Source: Anaerocolumna sp. MB42-C2 (GTDB lineage: Bacteria > Bacillota > Clostridia > Lachnospirales > Lachnospiraceae). Taken from it: a stretch of DNA of 64,000 bases. Below the pieces are notes generated by a model. It saw only the letters and a list, made by a program, of their open reading frames with translations. It searched no databases and was not told where the DNA came from. Below, in pieces: positions 27,333 through 36,099 of the stretch. The DNA lies in assembly GCF_030913705.1 (NCBI RefSeq), contig NZ_CP133190.1, positions 1,054,001 through 1,118,000 on the forward strand, written 5' to 3'. The position numbers and the translations under genes are program-made. The first letter of the stretch is position 1, and each line of letters starts with the position of its first letter.

Positions 27333-27475
27333 AAATACTCTCCTCCCGTTTAATAATAGCTATAAATCATTTTATATCTATTATTTGACTAAGTAAACTA
27401 AAACTTGTTAATAAAAGTAATCCATTAAAAAGCATTTTTATGGCTTTTTATATGTAAAAAGGATGACTTTAATAA

Positions 27476-27520
27476 AATTGGAATAAATAGGTAGAGATAA
27501 TCTTTTCCTGGTGGTATAAT
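27476..27520 (+). repeat. 45-base upstream element, copy 2
   Basis: Second copy of the element at 24286-24330, here about 70 bases upstream of the MazG-like gene. It ends in GTGGTATAAT, a good -10 sequence, so it may be its promoter, but the spacing of the conserved TTGGAA block does not fit a -35 box. Confidence 0.5.
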
Positions 27521-27591
27521 ACATTTATTGATTCGCTATAGCTTTATAGAACAAATGAAAAATCATTTATATACTGTGGAGGTAGTAAGCA

Positions 27592-27954
27592 ATGGCTGAT
27601 TTAACTTTATCAGAAATAATGAATATGCAAAAAGAACTTCAAGATAAACACAAAGGTAAATGGACACCATTAACTCCTAACTATGGTCGGAGCAGTTTGC
27701 TTTGGATGGTAGAGGAACTTGGCGAGGTTGTATCTGTAATAAAAAAGCGCGGTGAAAACGCTATTATGACAGATTCATTAGTTCGAGAGGCTTTTATTGA
27801 AGAATTTGTGGATGTCCTTATGTTTATGAATGATGCACTCATGTGTTATGATATAACCGCTGAAGAATTGTCTGAAGCTTTTATTAAAAAACATTCAAAA
27901 AATATGGGGCGCAACTGGGAAGAAGAAGATGCAAAATATATTCGACGCGAATGA
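27592..27954 (+). CDS. MazG-like nucleotide pyrophosphohydrolase
   Basis: 120 residues with an all-alpha MazG pattern: the metal-binding acidic residues are in WMVEELGEVVSVIKKRG and in the later EEFVDVLMFMNDAL helix (E-x-x-E and E-x-x-D). Such enzymes split nucleoside triphosphates to monophosphates and pyrophosphate and clean the nucleotide pool. The start follows GGAGG. It stands alone downstream of the second 45-base element. Confidence 0.8.
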   Translation: MADLTLSEIMNMQKELQDKHKGKWTPLTPNYGRSSLLWMVEELGEVVSVIKKRGENAIMTDSLVREAFIEEFVDVLMFMNDALMCYDITAEELSEAFIKKHSKNMGRNWEEEDAKYIRRE

Positions 27955-28082
27955 TACTACTGTATAACATAATGTGACGTTATTACTTCGTTAACTTTCA
28001 CAATAGACCTTTGAAATTATTGATGGTTTGAAGAAAATGGGTTAAGATAATAAAAAGAATTCGTCCTAGCAAAGGAGAACAA

Positions 28083-28313
28083 ATGGCAAGATCTATTTTT
28101 GTAAAAATTCTATTAATAGTGGGTACTGTATTGATGATAATATTTATAGGTGGATTATTTTATCTCCACTATGATTATTATACGAATTCATCACCGTATG
28201 CCTCTACGCCATTATCTGTTTATTATTGGATTCATGGATTATTTTTTTTAGTTCCTAGTCTTTTATGTTTTCTAATTTCACTGATTTTAAGGGTTCACTC
28301 TAAAAATAAATGA
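28083..28313 (+). CDS. Small two-helix membrane protein, unknown
   Basis: 76 residues with two hydrophobic segments (ILLIVGTVLMIIFIGGLFYL near 10-29 and IHGLFFLVPSLLCFLISLIL near 49-68) joined by a Tyr/Ser-rich loop. No family recognised. AAAGGAGAA precedes the ATG. Confidence 0.6.
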   Translation: MARSIFVKILLIVGTVLMIIFIGGLFYLHYDYYTNSSPYASTPLSVYYWIHGLFFLVPSLLCFLISLILRVHSKNK

Positions 28314-28419
28314 ATTTGTATGGTTAAATATATCAAATATTATATCGATGCCTAGTCAATGTTAAATACAATTATATTACGTGTCTATATCGATATTATC
28401 AGTTTAGCATGTATACCTT

Positions 28420-28463
28420 AATGCCTCATGCGCTCCTCTATTGCGCAAGGGGCATTTTTGTTT
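28420..28463 (+). terminator. Imperfect terminator hairpin
   Basis: AATGCCTCATGCGC and GCGCAAGGGGCATT form a stem with one mismatch, followed by TTTTTG. It lies between the small membrane protein and the BIG2 protein. Confidence 0.65.
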
Positions 28464-28530
28464 CGTATTGACAAATCAGGTAATTTCCCCCATACTATAG
28501 GTATTATTTTACATAGGAGGATGTATATAT

Positions 28531-29436
28531 ATGAAAAGGATATTATCATTATTTTTAATTATCATCTTAACTTTATCGTTAGCTCCATCTCAAACGCAGG
28601 CTGCTACGGTAAAGTTAAACAAAACTAAAATAACACTGAAAGTTGGTTCTACATTTAAGCTTAACTTAAGTAAAATAAGCGGCAAAAAAGTTTCATGGTC
28701 TTCTAACAAAAAATCTGTAGCTACCGTCAGTAAATTGGGAACAATAACAGCAAAATCAAAAGGTAAAGCCACAATTACAGCAACATATAATAAGAAAAAA
28801 TATACCTGCGCCGTAACTGTAAAGGCAAAAGACTATTCAGACTGGGTGGAATATAGTACTGACGACTTAGATAGTTTAATGGACGGTATTCTAAGCGGTA
28901 ATATCGTTTCTATTAATGGAAAATATTATTGTTCTCCCGAATACTTTGAAATGTTCTCCGATGCAGGATCATATGAATTGGATGATTCTACCGTTGATGC
29001 AATTAATCAGCATTCATTAGATCCTAATGCAAAATTTACATGGGAAGATGACACTGAAGAAAGCAAGGCGGAAGATGATGCGGCATTACAAGCAAGAATA
29101 AATGAAATACTTAAATCAGGATCCGCCAGTGCAAGCGACAAAGATAAAAGCACTGAAGAAAGCAGTGCAGAAAAAGCCTATAAGGATTTTATCGCAAACT
29201 GGATAGGTGAAACTGAATTAAAAGACAAATACCAAATAACCGTAGATTGGGATATGGATGAGCAATATATTACTCTAACCTCAGACACTGGTAATGTATA
29301 CACTCTTGATGATATTTCTAATTTCTATACTATTGGAGAAGTTCAAACTTCTGGTGGTATCCAATACCGAGTGGATGATTTTTTTAATTTATATTTCAAC
29401 AGAAATGATTTAATAGCTAAAGGTATTATAAAATAA
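28531..29436 (+). CDS. Secreted protein with one BIG2 (Ig-like) domain
   Basis: 301 residues. A signal peptide (KRILSLFLIIILTLSLAPSQTQAA, cleavage near 25) leads into a lysine-rich BIG2 domain (about 26-100: VSWSSNKKSVATVSKLG, GKATITATY). The rest is acidic, with a Ser/Glu/Asp-rich linker near 180-210 and an unrecognised C-terminal domain. It is expected outside the cell or on its surface. GGAGG lies upstream. A hairpin follows the stop. Confidence 0.8.
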   Translation: MKRILSLFLIIILTLSLAPSQTQAATVKLNKTKITLKVGSTFKLNLSKISGKKVSWSSNKKSVATVSKLGTITAKSKGKATITATYNKKKYTCAVTVKAKDYSDWVEYSTDDLDSLMDGILSGNIVSINGKYYCSPEYFEMFSDAGSYELDDSTVDAINQHSLDPNAKFTWEDDTEESKAEDDAALQARINEILKSGSASASDKDKSTEESSAEKAYKDFIANWIGETELKDKYQITVDWDMDEQYITLTSDTGNVYTLDDISNFYTIGEVQTSGGIQYRVDDFFNLYFNRNDLIAKGIIK

Positions 29437-29442
29437 AAATGA

Positions 29443-29500
29443 ACCCCGGTCATTGTAGTGTCCTACCGTCAATTGGAACACCATAGTCATTGACCGGGGT
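29443..29500. terminator. Bidirectional hairpin after the BIG2 gene
   Basis: ACCCCGGTCA (29443-29452) and TGACCGGGGT (29491-29500) are a perfect ten-base inverted repeat with a 38-base loop. AT-rich sequence flanks both sides, so it may end transcripts from the BIG2 gene and, in part, from the minus-strand remnant. Confidence 0.5.
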
Positions 29501-29507
29501 ATTTATA

Positions 29508-29762
29508 TTATTCTAACAATCTCTTAAGAGCAGTAGCGCCTAATTTTCCATTAGCACTCCATTTATTTAATTTCCGAAACTTATTTACGGATTCCGTTGT
29601 CTTCACTCCCCACTTCCCATCTGTGACCAGTCCGGCCTTTATTTTACGATTAAGGGCAATTTTTACCGCCATAGTAACATATTGAGTTGTATGTCCAGAA
29701 TAAAAGAGAGTTGTAAAATCTCCCTTGACCTGAAAATGAGGACTGTCCGGATTGGCCCCCAT
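29508..29762 (-). pseudogene. Peptidoglycan-binding domain fragment
   Basis: 84 residues similar to the C-terminal repeat of phage and host cell-wall hydrolases (TQYVTMAVKIALNRKIKAGL, DGKWGVKTTESVNKFRK, GKLGATALKRLL). There is no ribosome site before its first Met and no catalytic domain, so it looks like the 3' remnant of a lysin-type gene. It lies just outside the prophage lysis cassette in the same orientation. Confidence 0.6.
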
Positions 29763-30023
29763 TTCTAACTTTAAGACCGTGATTCATGATCTTTATAAGT
29801 ACCAATGTAGAATATGCAAAAAACATGTAGAATGCGCAGATATTATTGATAATATTTGGAAAATGTGTTAGGCTTGTCTTATATCAAATCACCGTACAGC
29901 ATAAGTTAATCATCAGATATTATAGTATTCTCTAAATTTTTAATCCGGATGGAGATGCTTTAATATAAAGATAAGGAAGTGTAATTTATTAATTATAGTT
30001 ATGTAGAAAGGTGGTTATTTATT

Positions 30024-30509
30024 ATGAAGAAATTGAAAAAAATGTTTACCAGAATTCTTGCTCTTGTCTTAGTTGCTGTATTTTTTACAGCTCCTTCTGT
30101 CGCTCCTTCTGTCGTACAAGCTGCTACTACACCACAGCCAGTACTAATTCAAAATGAGGAGTGGCTAAAGTTCTATGAATATCAACCAACTCCAAAAACC
30201 GTAAGAAGAACAATCGGCGAAACATTACGCAATACAATACGCTCTGATAATAAGTGGTACATACCAGCAAATAAACAAAGTACGTTTTATGTATCTTTTG
30301 CTTACCCCTGCGATTATAGAATTACAATACTAAGAGATGGCGTACCTGGTGTATATTATGGTAGTAATTACTATGATTCAACATCTATGTCTATAAACTT
30401 AGATCCTTCGCCGACAAATGGATATTATCAGTTTTTAGTAACTGCTTTATCTGATGAAATTGCAATAAAAGATTACCTTGTTTTATTTGATACTGATGAT
30501 ACATATTAA
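30024..30509 (+). CDS. Secreted protein of unknown function
   Basis: 161 residues with a clear signal peptide (MKKLKKMFTRILALVLVAVF, then APSVAPSVVQAATT with cleavage near 37; the APSV unit is duplicated). The mature part is tyrosine-rich and beta-like (STFYVSFAYPCDYRITILRDG). No family recognised. AAAGGTGG lies before the start and a strong terminator follows. It lies at the edge of the prophage on the opposite strand and could be a host gene or a lysogenic cargo gene. Confidence 0.7.
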   Translation: MKKLKKMFTRILALVLVAVFFTAPSVAPSVVQAATTPQPVLIQNEEWLKFYEYQPTPKTVRRTIGETLRNTIRSDNKWYIPANKQSTFYVSFAYPCDYRITILRDGVPGVYYGSNYYDSTSMSINLDPSPTNGYYQFLVTALSDEIAIKDYLVLFDTDDTY

Positions 30510-30546
30510 AATTTAATTATTAATTATAGTTTTGTCACGTTTACCT

Positions 30547-30580
30547 AAGGCTGCCGAGAAAGGCAGCCTTATTTTTTTTT
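30547..30580 (+). terminator. Strong intrinsic terminator at the prophage edge
   Basis: AAGGCTGCC and GGCAGCCTT form a nine-pair stem followed by A and nine T. It ends the secreted-protein gene and stands one base beyond the amidase stop on the other strand. Confidence 0.92.
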
Positions 30581-30581
30581 G

Positions 30582-31445
30582 TCACTTTAGCTTTGCTAAG
30601 GTCTCTCTTGTTCCCGATCCGACAATCCATCCGGTGTCCTTACCGTCCTGTTTCCATCCTCTGGATTCCCAGTATGATAAAACACCAATCCGAACTTTTT
30701 GGCTGTAAATGCCGTCCACCTTAAACGGTACGTACTGACAGTCCGGAACTGCTTTATTAAGCTTCTCCTGGAGCCACTTAATATCCTCTTTAGAAGAGTT
30801 TCTGGTTATATCACCCTTTGGCATCTTTACATCCTCCTTGTATGTAACACCAAAGTATTTACAGATTCCCCTGCAGCATGCTTCTGCATCGACTCTCTGA
30901 AAATCAGGATCCAGCATTGTCTTAGCCTCGGTTTGGTTGTCCATAAACCCCGATTCCGTTAGGATAGCCGGCATGTTGGTATTACGCAACACAGCTATAT
31001 TAATGTCAGACTGTACGATATCTGCTTTAACACCTCGATCTGTTCTCTTATGTGTCCGTACCAGTTCTGCTTGAACCAGATTAGCGAGTTTCTTACTGTC
31101 CAACCCTGCATACTGTGAGATAATCGTTTCTATCCCATTTGCGCTACCCCATTTACCTGTAGATGCATTGTAATGCTTTGATATAAAGGCATCTGCCTTG
31201 GCAGCATTGGCAGCCTTCCACCGGTCAGTTAGTGGGACGTCTTCCATTCCAGGACTTACATTTAATGTTTTAAATCCGCACCTCTCTAAAGCTTTAATCA
31301 GGTATTCCGCTGTTGGTTTATTGAATTCCTTTTCATGGATACATTCACCTTTTTTCTTATTGAACCAGGCTTCTGGAATGGCAGGAGTCCGCTTCCCTGG
31401 TGTTTCCATACCATGACCACTATCTACTGCTATTAAATAAGACAT
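30582..31445 (-). CDS. Phage endolysin: N-acetylmuramoyl-L-alanine amidase
   Basis: 287 residues. The N-terminal Amidase_3 domain (about 1-185) has zinc ligands in VDSGHGMETPG, in CIHEKEFNK and in ISKHYNAST, and the catalytic Glu in LTESGFMDN. The C-terminal part (about 205-287) is a peptidoglycan-binding-like domain (IKWLQEKLNKAV, VDGIYSQKVRIGVLSYWESRG). It cuts the amide bond between muramic acid and the peptide stem to lyse the cell. It is the last gene of the late operon, right after the holin. Confidence 0.92.
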   Translation of the reverse strand: MSYLIAVDSGHGMETPGKRTPAIPEAWFNKKKGECIHEKEFNKPTAEYLIKALERCGFKTLNVSPGMEDVPLTDRWKAANAAKADAFISKHYNASTGKWGSANGIETIISQYAGLDSKKLANLVQAELVRTHKRTDRGVKADIVQSDINIAVLRNTNMPAILTESGFMDNQTEAKTMLDPDFQRVDAEACCRGICKYFGVTYKEDVKMPKGDITRNSSKEDIKWLQEKLNKAVPDCQYVPFKVDGIYSQKVRIGVLSYWESRGWKQDGKDTGWIVGSGTRETLAKLK

Positions 31446-31447
31446 AT

Positions 31448-31651
31448 TTATTCACCATCTTCCTTGCTTACTTCCGGAAGACCGGCAACAGAAGTCAGTA
31501 TAGAAAGAATTCCGGATAATACTGCCGTACTTGCTACCATTGTCCAATCTACACCGCCAAGAGTTGCTGTTGTTCCGATTGTTGCTACTGCCGTCTGTGC
31601 TACTGTTTTTAATGCTCTTATTCCAGCTGCTTTTAACCATTTTTTACTCAT
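31448..31651 (-). CDS. Phage holin (r1t type)
   Basis: 67 residues with an N-terminal amphipathic stretch, a Thr/Ala-rich hydrophobic segment (TAVATIGTTATLGGV) and a second one (VASTAVLSGILSILTSVAG), ending in an acidic tail. This is the pattern of r1t-like class II holins. It lets the amidase reach the wall. It ends two bases before the amidase start. Confidence 0.75.
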   Translation of the reverse strand: MSKKWLKAAGIRALKTVAQTAVATIGTTATLGGVDWTMVASTAVLSGILSILTSVAGLPEVSKEDGE

Positions 31652-31672
31652 TTAATTCACCTTTTCCCTTTC

Positions 31673-31984
31673 TTATTTTAATCCTATCTGCACCGCTAAA
31701 AAAACAAGTACTATCGTTACGATTCCAGCTACCAGAAGCCATTTAAACTTATCCCATTTATTAATATCCTTGTTCTCAAGTTTATCTAGTCTTTCTATAG
31801 TTTTGTTAAGGTCCTCACGCATGTATTTGGTTTCTGTTGCAAGTTCCTTAATTGCTATAATGAGGTTATTGTTTTCTTTCATATCAGCTTCAATTTCATC
31901 CAGCCTTTTGGTATTGGATTTAGACCTCTCTTCAACCTTAGTTAAAGCAACTTCCAGGCTATTTACCTTTTCATCAAGTGTCAT
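31673..31984 (-). CDS. XhlA-like lysis accessory protein
   Basis: 103 residues: a coiled coil (about 1-75) and a single C-terminal membrane helix (WLLVAGIVTIVLVFLAVQIGL). Length and layout fit the XhlA/hemolysin family that works with holins in Bacillus phages. The ATG at 31984 is chosen for its GGGGGTG site; a GTG two codons earlier is too near. Confidence 0.75.
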   Translation of the reverse strand: MTLDEKVNSLEVALTKVEERSKSNTKRLDEIEADMKENNNLIIAIKELATETKYMREDLNKTIERLDKLENKDINKWDKFKWLLVAGIVTIVLVFLAVQIGLK

Positions 31985-31993
31985 AGGCACCCC

Positions 31994-32410
31994 CTATAAT
32001 ATTTTATAATATGGTTTCTCTTCCCCTAAGAACCAGTAACGAATGTAATCATCCAGGATAATGGCAGGAAGAGATAAAAGAAACCACAAGTCTGTATATA
32101 AAAGGCATATCTGCCCATAAAAATTGTAGGGCATCCGGGAATAATCCCAGACACCCCAGCCCAAACCTATATTAACGATAAGCCCGGTTATTAACTCTAA
32201 AACAGCTATAACCAAAGCAGAGATAAACATTTGACTTATTAAAGCCATATCCCAGGAATACAGCTCATTAAGCAAACCTATAATAATAAAGCAAGTACCA
32301 CCTAAAAACATCATAGACCAGTGTGAATACCCACGCCATAGCATTTCTACCATGTAGTAAGCTATACCGCCGATCAACCACAAAAATAGAGCCTTAAGTA
32401 TTTTTCTCAT
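31994..32410 (-). CDS. CmpB-like (putative ABC type IV) membrane protein
   Basis: 138 residues with about four membrane helices (LFLWLIGGIAYYMVEML, FLGGTCFIIIGLLNELY, LVIAVLELITGLIVNIGLG, LWFLLSLPAIILDDY). The W-R-G-Y-S-H-W-S-M and WGVWDYSRMPYNFYGQICL blocks match the small family annotated as putative ABC-transporter type IV, often found beside phage lysis genes. Its role is unknown. It lies just upstream of XhlA. Confidence 0.65.
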   Translation of the reverse strand: MRKILKALFLWLIGGIAYYMVEMLWRGYSHWSMMFLGGTCFIIIGLLNELYSWDMALISQMFISALVIAVLELITGLIVNIGLGWGVWDYSRMPYNFYGQICLLYTDLWFLLSLPAIILDDYIRYWFLGEEKPYYKIL

Positions 32411-32419
32411 AGGCTCCTC

Positions 32420-32995
32420 CTAAAATTCTATGTTTACAATCATAACGTCATCTTTGGTTTTCGCTGTATTAATATGTGCTTCTATTGTCTGCTGCTTGCT
32501 GACTAAAGGCCTTACAACGGCTTCTGCTTCAAATGCTAATTGTTGTAATTCTGCAAGCGTCCAGTCATAAGTACAAGGTTCCCCTTGGGCATTCCAACTT
32601 GGTTGATAATCTATTCCGGCTTGAATAGCAACCTGCGTGATAAGTATCATCTGCGTAAGAAGCGATTGTTTTTCTTTCGTGATGGAATAATTCTTTTTTA
32701 TACCACCGTGGCATTTGGATGTGACCGGATTGTTTTCTAGATAAGCTTCAAGATTTTCTTTACTCTTTGCTATCTGATAGGCTTTCAATTCCTCTATAGT
32801 ACAAGTATCCAAATCTAATGAGTTAATGTCCCAATAGATAGGTTGGTGTGGTGTTATTAAGGTATCTATCCTATTAATGTATTTTCCCTCCGGTATCTCA
32901 ACCCACATAAAAGGCAGTCCTATAGGTTCATTTACATTACCTGAAGCCTGATAATATAACTTGCCTGTATTATCATAAATAATTAAGCTTTTCAT
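32420..32995 (-). CDS. Phage protein, possible tail fibre accessory
   Basis: 191 residues, soluble. The C-terminal part (TYDWTLAELQQLAFEAEA, then AHINTAKTKDDV) recalls the DUF4376-like region of tail fibre chaperones. The N-terminal part (SLIIYDNTGKLYYQASG) looks like a fibre-associated beta domain. It follows the large fibre gene by 19 bases, the usual place of a fibre assembly protein. The family assignment is weak. Confidence 0.5.
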   Translation of the reverse strand: MKSLIIYDNTGKLYYQASGNVNEPIGLPFMWVEIPEGKYINRIDTLITPHQPIYWDINSLDLDTCTIEELKAYQIAKSKENLEAYLENNPVTSKCHGGIKKNYSITKEKQSLLTQMILITQVAIQAGIDYQPSWNAQGEPCTYDWTLAELQQLAFEAEAVVRPLVSKQQTIEAHINTAKTKDDVMIVNIEF

Positions 32996-33014
32996 TTATT
33001 TTATCTCCTTTCTA

Positions 33015-34307
33015 CTATTCAATTGCTATCCAGTTATAAGTAAAAGTACGACCATATACTGGTAATTGGAATCCGGAACTATTAACATAAGCATTAAATG
33101 TTAAACGATAAGTTGCTGTGTCTGCATCATCTCTCATCTCAGCAATTGTATTACATACTATTATCTTAGCATCTGGATAACTTGAGAAAAGATTCATATC
33201 CCCTCTATAAAGTGTTAAACCACCTAGAGCAGAACCTGTGGCATGAGTTAATATTATTATTGAAGGAGTAAAACCGAGCCCATTAACAGTTACATATGGA
33301 ACTGTTCTGCTAGTTTCTTTTTGTCCTGTATGAAAAGTAGTGGTATCTGAAGAATAAACTGTACCGCTTGCAAACCGTTTGCCAGATATAGCACTTCCCA
33401 GTACACCCATAATTGTTTTTCCATTCAATATATTAGATGGTATTAAATCTGGTTGATAACTTCTTACCCAACGAACACCTTTATAATAAGCATCACCGAA
33501 GTCTACTGATAAATATACATGAAGTGCATTAGGATCACCAGAATACGGTCCGACAGCAATTTGCGATGAATATATTTGGTCTCCATAATCCGGATTTACA
33601 ATTGGAATACTTCCTGTAACTTTATTTCCTTTTACATATGCTGTCTTACCAGATAACATATCGCCTGCTACTGCATCTGCATCAGAGGTAAAGGTTCCAT
33701 ACATTTGCCCTGTTCCATATCCAGGATATTGTCCGATACATTGACCAGCGGCAATATTGGATGGTATTAATCCCCATAATTGCATCTTAATTTTGGTAGT
33801 ATTATTAATATAACCTGTAACACCATACGAATTTGGGACAGTAAGATTTCCCATTCGGGTATCGTCTGATTGAACTTCAACAACCATTGCATCACCATGA
33901 TTCGCTACAAATACAGTATCCCCGCTACGATTTGGCATAGTTCCTGTTATTTTTACTCCCTTAACATATGCTGTCATACCAGCAAGTATCTGCTCCGCTA
34001 TTGCTGTGGCATCATCCGTATTAACACCGGTCTTTATCTGGTTTATAGCCGTTGCTAATTGTGCAAATGTAGCATCGGTTGGTATCGTTACTTTCGGATC
34101 CACGCCAGTAATGGCATTTTTAATTACTGCTTTCCCATTACTGGCTGACTGAAAAGCCTCGTTTGCTTTTTCGCTTATTTCTTCCAGTTTCTCATCAACG
34201 GTACTATCCCCGTGTTTCACCACAGAAGAATCCGTATGAGGATAATAAATATTCCCATTACTATCCTGCATTTCAATTTTATTGATTGACAATGTTGTCA
34301 CCCCCAT
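33015..34307 (-). CDS. Phage tail fibre or baseplate protein with G-K-T-A-Y-V-K-G repeats
   Basis: 430 residues. The N-terminal region has a helical linker followed by at least two copies of a motif of the type I/M-L-x-G-K/M-T-A-Y-V-K-G-x-K-V/I-T-G (about 110-125 and 215-230) and a degenerate third (ILNGKTIMGVLG). Such repeats occur in receptor-binding tail proteins of clostridial phages. The C-terminal beta-rich part (from about 300) is likely the tip. Its ATG overlaps the stop of the collagen-like gene as TAATG. Confidence 0.75.
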   Translation of the reverse strand: MGVTTLSINKIEMQDSNGNIYYPHTDSSVVKHGDSTVDEKLEEISEKANEAFQSASNGKAVIKNAITGVDPKVTIPTDATFAQLATAINQIKTGVNTDDATAIAEQILAGMTAYVKGVKITGTMPNRSGDTVFVANHGDAMVVEVQSDDTRMGNLTVPNSYGVTGYINNTTKIKMQLWGLIPSNIAAGQCIGQYPGYGTGQMYGTFTSDADAVAGDMLSGKTAYVKGNKVTGSIPIVNPDYGDQIYSSQIAVGPYSGDPNALHVYLSVDFGDAYYKGVRWVRSYQPDLIPSNILNGKTIMGVLGSAISGKRFASGTVYSSDTTTFHTGQKETSRTVPYVTVNGLGFTPSIIILTHATGSALGGLTLYRGDMNLFSSYPDAKIIVCNTIAEMRDDADTATYRLTFNAYVNSSGFQLPVYGRTFTYNWIAIE

Positions 34308-34900
34308 TATGAAGTAATTTTAAAGAATAATTTCGCCTGGGTACCGTTCGCATATGTAGTTCCGACCCTTACCGTTTCCCCTGTGTCTCCTTTAGGTCCG
34401 GTAGCGCCAGTCGCACCAGTTGGACCCGTCGCTCCGGTAGCACCCGTCGGGCCAGTCGGACCGGCTGGACCTTTAATCGTTCCACTATAGACCCATTTTG
34501 CAACGGACGCTGCTCCGGCTACTGTACAGGAATATACATATCCGGTAGATATATTTAAGTACATATCGCCGACCAATGCAGATGATACCCCGGAACCGGA
34601 AAATACCGCCGCTGTAGTGCTTGTACCTGTAATCCCTGTGCCGCTATACCATTGGCTGCCTCTCTGCCCTGTTGCTCCCGTAGCTCCTGTAGCTCCGGTT
34701 GCTCCTGTGTCTCCTTTTGGTCCGGTTGCTCCTGTATTACCTTTTGGACCTTGTAACGTACCAGCATCAAGTTTCTGCTGAAAAGTTTCTCCATCATCAA
34801 ACTTAACTGCATCGGCACTGGTTAATACATCAACTTCTTTTAGTACTTCTCCTGTTGATCCATCCAATAACTGAACTCTAACTTTTTCTAACGATGCCAT
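34307..34900 (-). CDS. Tail fibre protein with collagen-like repeats
   Basis: 197 residues. Two blocks of Gly-x-y triplets (about 50-83, GPKGNTGATGPKGDTGATG and on, and about 147-180) flank a short globular part (WYSGTGITGTSTTAAVFSG). Gly-Ala-Thr-Gly repeats form collagen-like trimers in phage fibres. The N-terminal 50 residues (VRVQLLDGSTGEVLKEVDVL) resemble the attachment part of other phage fibres. The repeat DNA is prone to slippage. Confidence 0.8.
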   Translation of the reverse strand: MASLEKVRVQLLDGSTGEVLKEVDVLTSADAVKFDDGETFQQKLDAGTLQGPKGNTGATGPKGDTGATGATGATGATGQRGSQWYSGTGITGTSTTAAVFSGSGVSSALVGDMYLNISTGYVYSCTVAGAASVAKWVYSGTIKGPAGPTGPTGATGATGPTGATGATGPKGDTGETVRVGTTYANGTQAKLFFKITS

Positions 34901-34917
34901 ATTAATATTCCTTTCTT

Positions 34918-35532
34918 CTATTCTTCTATTTTAAGCCCCATGGTAGGGCTTACTACAATATTGTTACTCACTCCCTGGTTAACGGTATCCGTTATCTTAA
35001 AATACAGGGTATTTTCTTTCCGGTCACTTACTTCCGGCAGTTTATCCGATATGACGATTTCCCATTTCTCAGCTACATCCGCTTTCGTCGCAAAAAACAG
35101 GGATTCATTTATGGTTGCCGTTACATTGGCTGCATCCCCTACTATGGCCGTAAGATTAACGACTTTCTCAATTATCTCCGAAGACTGCGGCGGTATATAC
35201 TCCGCAAGTGTTCCTGCATTACCATAACAATAAAGGATTTCACCGATATCCGGATCTTGGGCGAACAATCCTATCTCCCGCCAATAGAAGCCGGTACTGA
35301 TATCCTGATTCGTAAAAGTTCCTTTTATCTCTGCATAATTCGTATTCCGTCTTATGTCAGATATGGTCAATATCACTTTTGGTTCGATCAACTTGGTTAG
35401 TGTAATTTGATTCTGCCCTCCCAATGTCCCGGAACCCATCGCAATCTTTGTAAAATTTAAGGCCGCACCTGCTAACGCTTTCGCCTGCAGGGCACGACCC
35501 TTTTCCGTAAATAATATTGTACTAAAGCTCAA
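34918..35532 (-). CDS. Tail fibre N-terminal domain protein (DUF3751-like)
   Basis: 204 residues. The N-terminal 160 fit the P2-like tail fibre base domain: TEKGRALQAKALAGAALNFTKIAMG, then FYWREIGLFAQDPDIGEILYCYG and ESLFFATKADV. It connects fibres to the baseplate. It is unusually short and ends soon after the base domain, so the distal parts are supplied by the next two genes. Located between tail protein I and the collagen-like fibre. Confidence 0.85.
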   Translation of the reverse strand: MSFSTILFTEKGRALQAKALAGAALNFTKIAMGSGTLGGQNQITLTKLIEPKVILTISDIRRNTNYAEIKGTFTNQDISTGFYWREIGLFAQDPDIGEILYCYGNAGTLAEYIPPQSSEIIEKVVNLTAIVGDAANVTATINESLFFATKADVAEKWEIVISDKLPEVSDRKENTLYFKITDTVNQGVSNNIVVSPTMGLKIEE

Positions 35533-35535
35533 CCC

Positions 35536-36099
35536 TTATCCCTCCTGTCTAAATGTAATAGATTCACCGGTATGTAAGAAAAATCCGTAGTAGGTATTCA
35601 TTACTGCACTTAAGGCGATTTCAACCGTATCCAGGATAGCAGTTTTCCTCTTGATCTGGCTGATAACGGTACGGAATTCCTGGATGGTATCCCCGGTGAT
35701 ATTCGGGTTTGATGTAATGATCTTAAAATGATGGGGCGAGCCATCATAATCATACCATTCATTCACTTTCCCTTCTCCGAATAATGTGGTAACAAGTTCT
35801 TCCACTGCTGCGACCGTACCTGCTTTTTGGTACCAGATTAAGGTATTGGCAACTAATTCCCTTTTAATTTCTACAGAGAGTGACGTGGAATAATACTGTG
35901 TCCGAAGTTCTGCTGCCAGGTAATCCAGTAGGCTTTCATCGACTTCCATAAGGTTTGACCAAATCGCTATCTTTTTGCACCGATTAAGTATTTTCTGCAC
36001 CTGCTTATCCACCGCATAACAAAAAGCCTGTACCTTGGGATCACATTTCGTATGGGGCGGTACGATGTCCACCAATTTACTTTCATACAAATCAATCAT
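35536..36099 (-). CDS. Phage tail protein I (P2 gpI-like)
   Basis: 187 residues from the ATG with GGAGGG upstream; the ORF start five codons earlier overlaps that site. Motifs of the Tail_P2_I family are seen in LDYLAAELRTQYYSTSLS and YQKAGTVAAVEELVTTLFGEGKVNEWYDY. It is a baseplate wedge part. It overlaps the end of the gpJ gene by eight bases, the normal P2 order J-I-fibre. Confidence 0.88.
   Translation of the reverse strand: MIDLYESKLVDIVPPHTKCDPKVQAFCYAVDKQVQKILNRCKKIAIWSNLMEVDESLLDYLAAELRTQYYSTSLSVEIKRELVANTLIWYQKAGTVAAVEELVTTLFGEGKVNEWYDYDGSPHHFKIITSNPNITGDTIQEFRTVISQIKRKTAILDTVEIALSAVMNTYYGFFLHTGESITFRQEG

Noticed and set aside
29508-30580. Exact left attachment site of the prophage
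   Set aside because: The lysis cassette ends at 30582, but the right end is not in the window, so no direct repeat can be compared.
34555-34818. 87-codon frame overlapping the collagen-like fibre
   Set aside because: It is a by-product of the repetitive Gly-Ala-Thr codons read in another frame.
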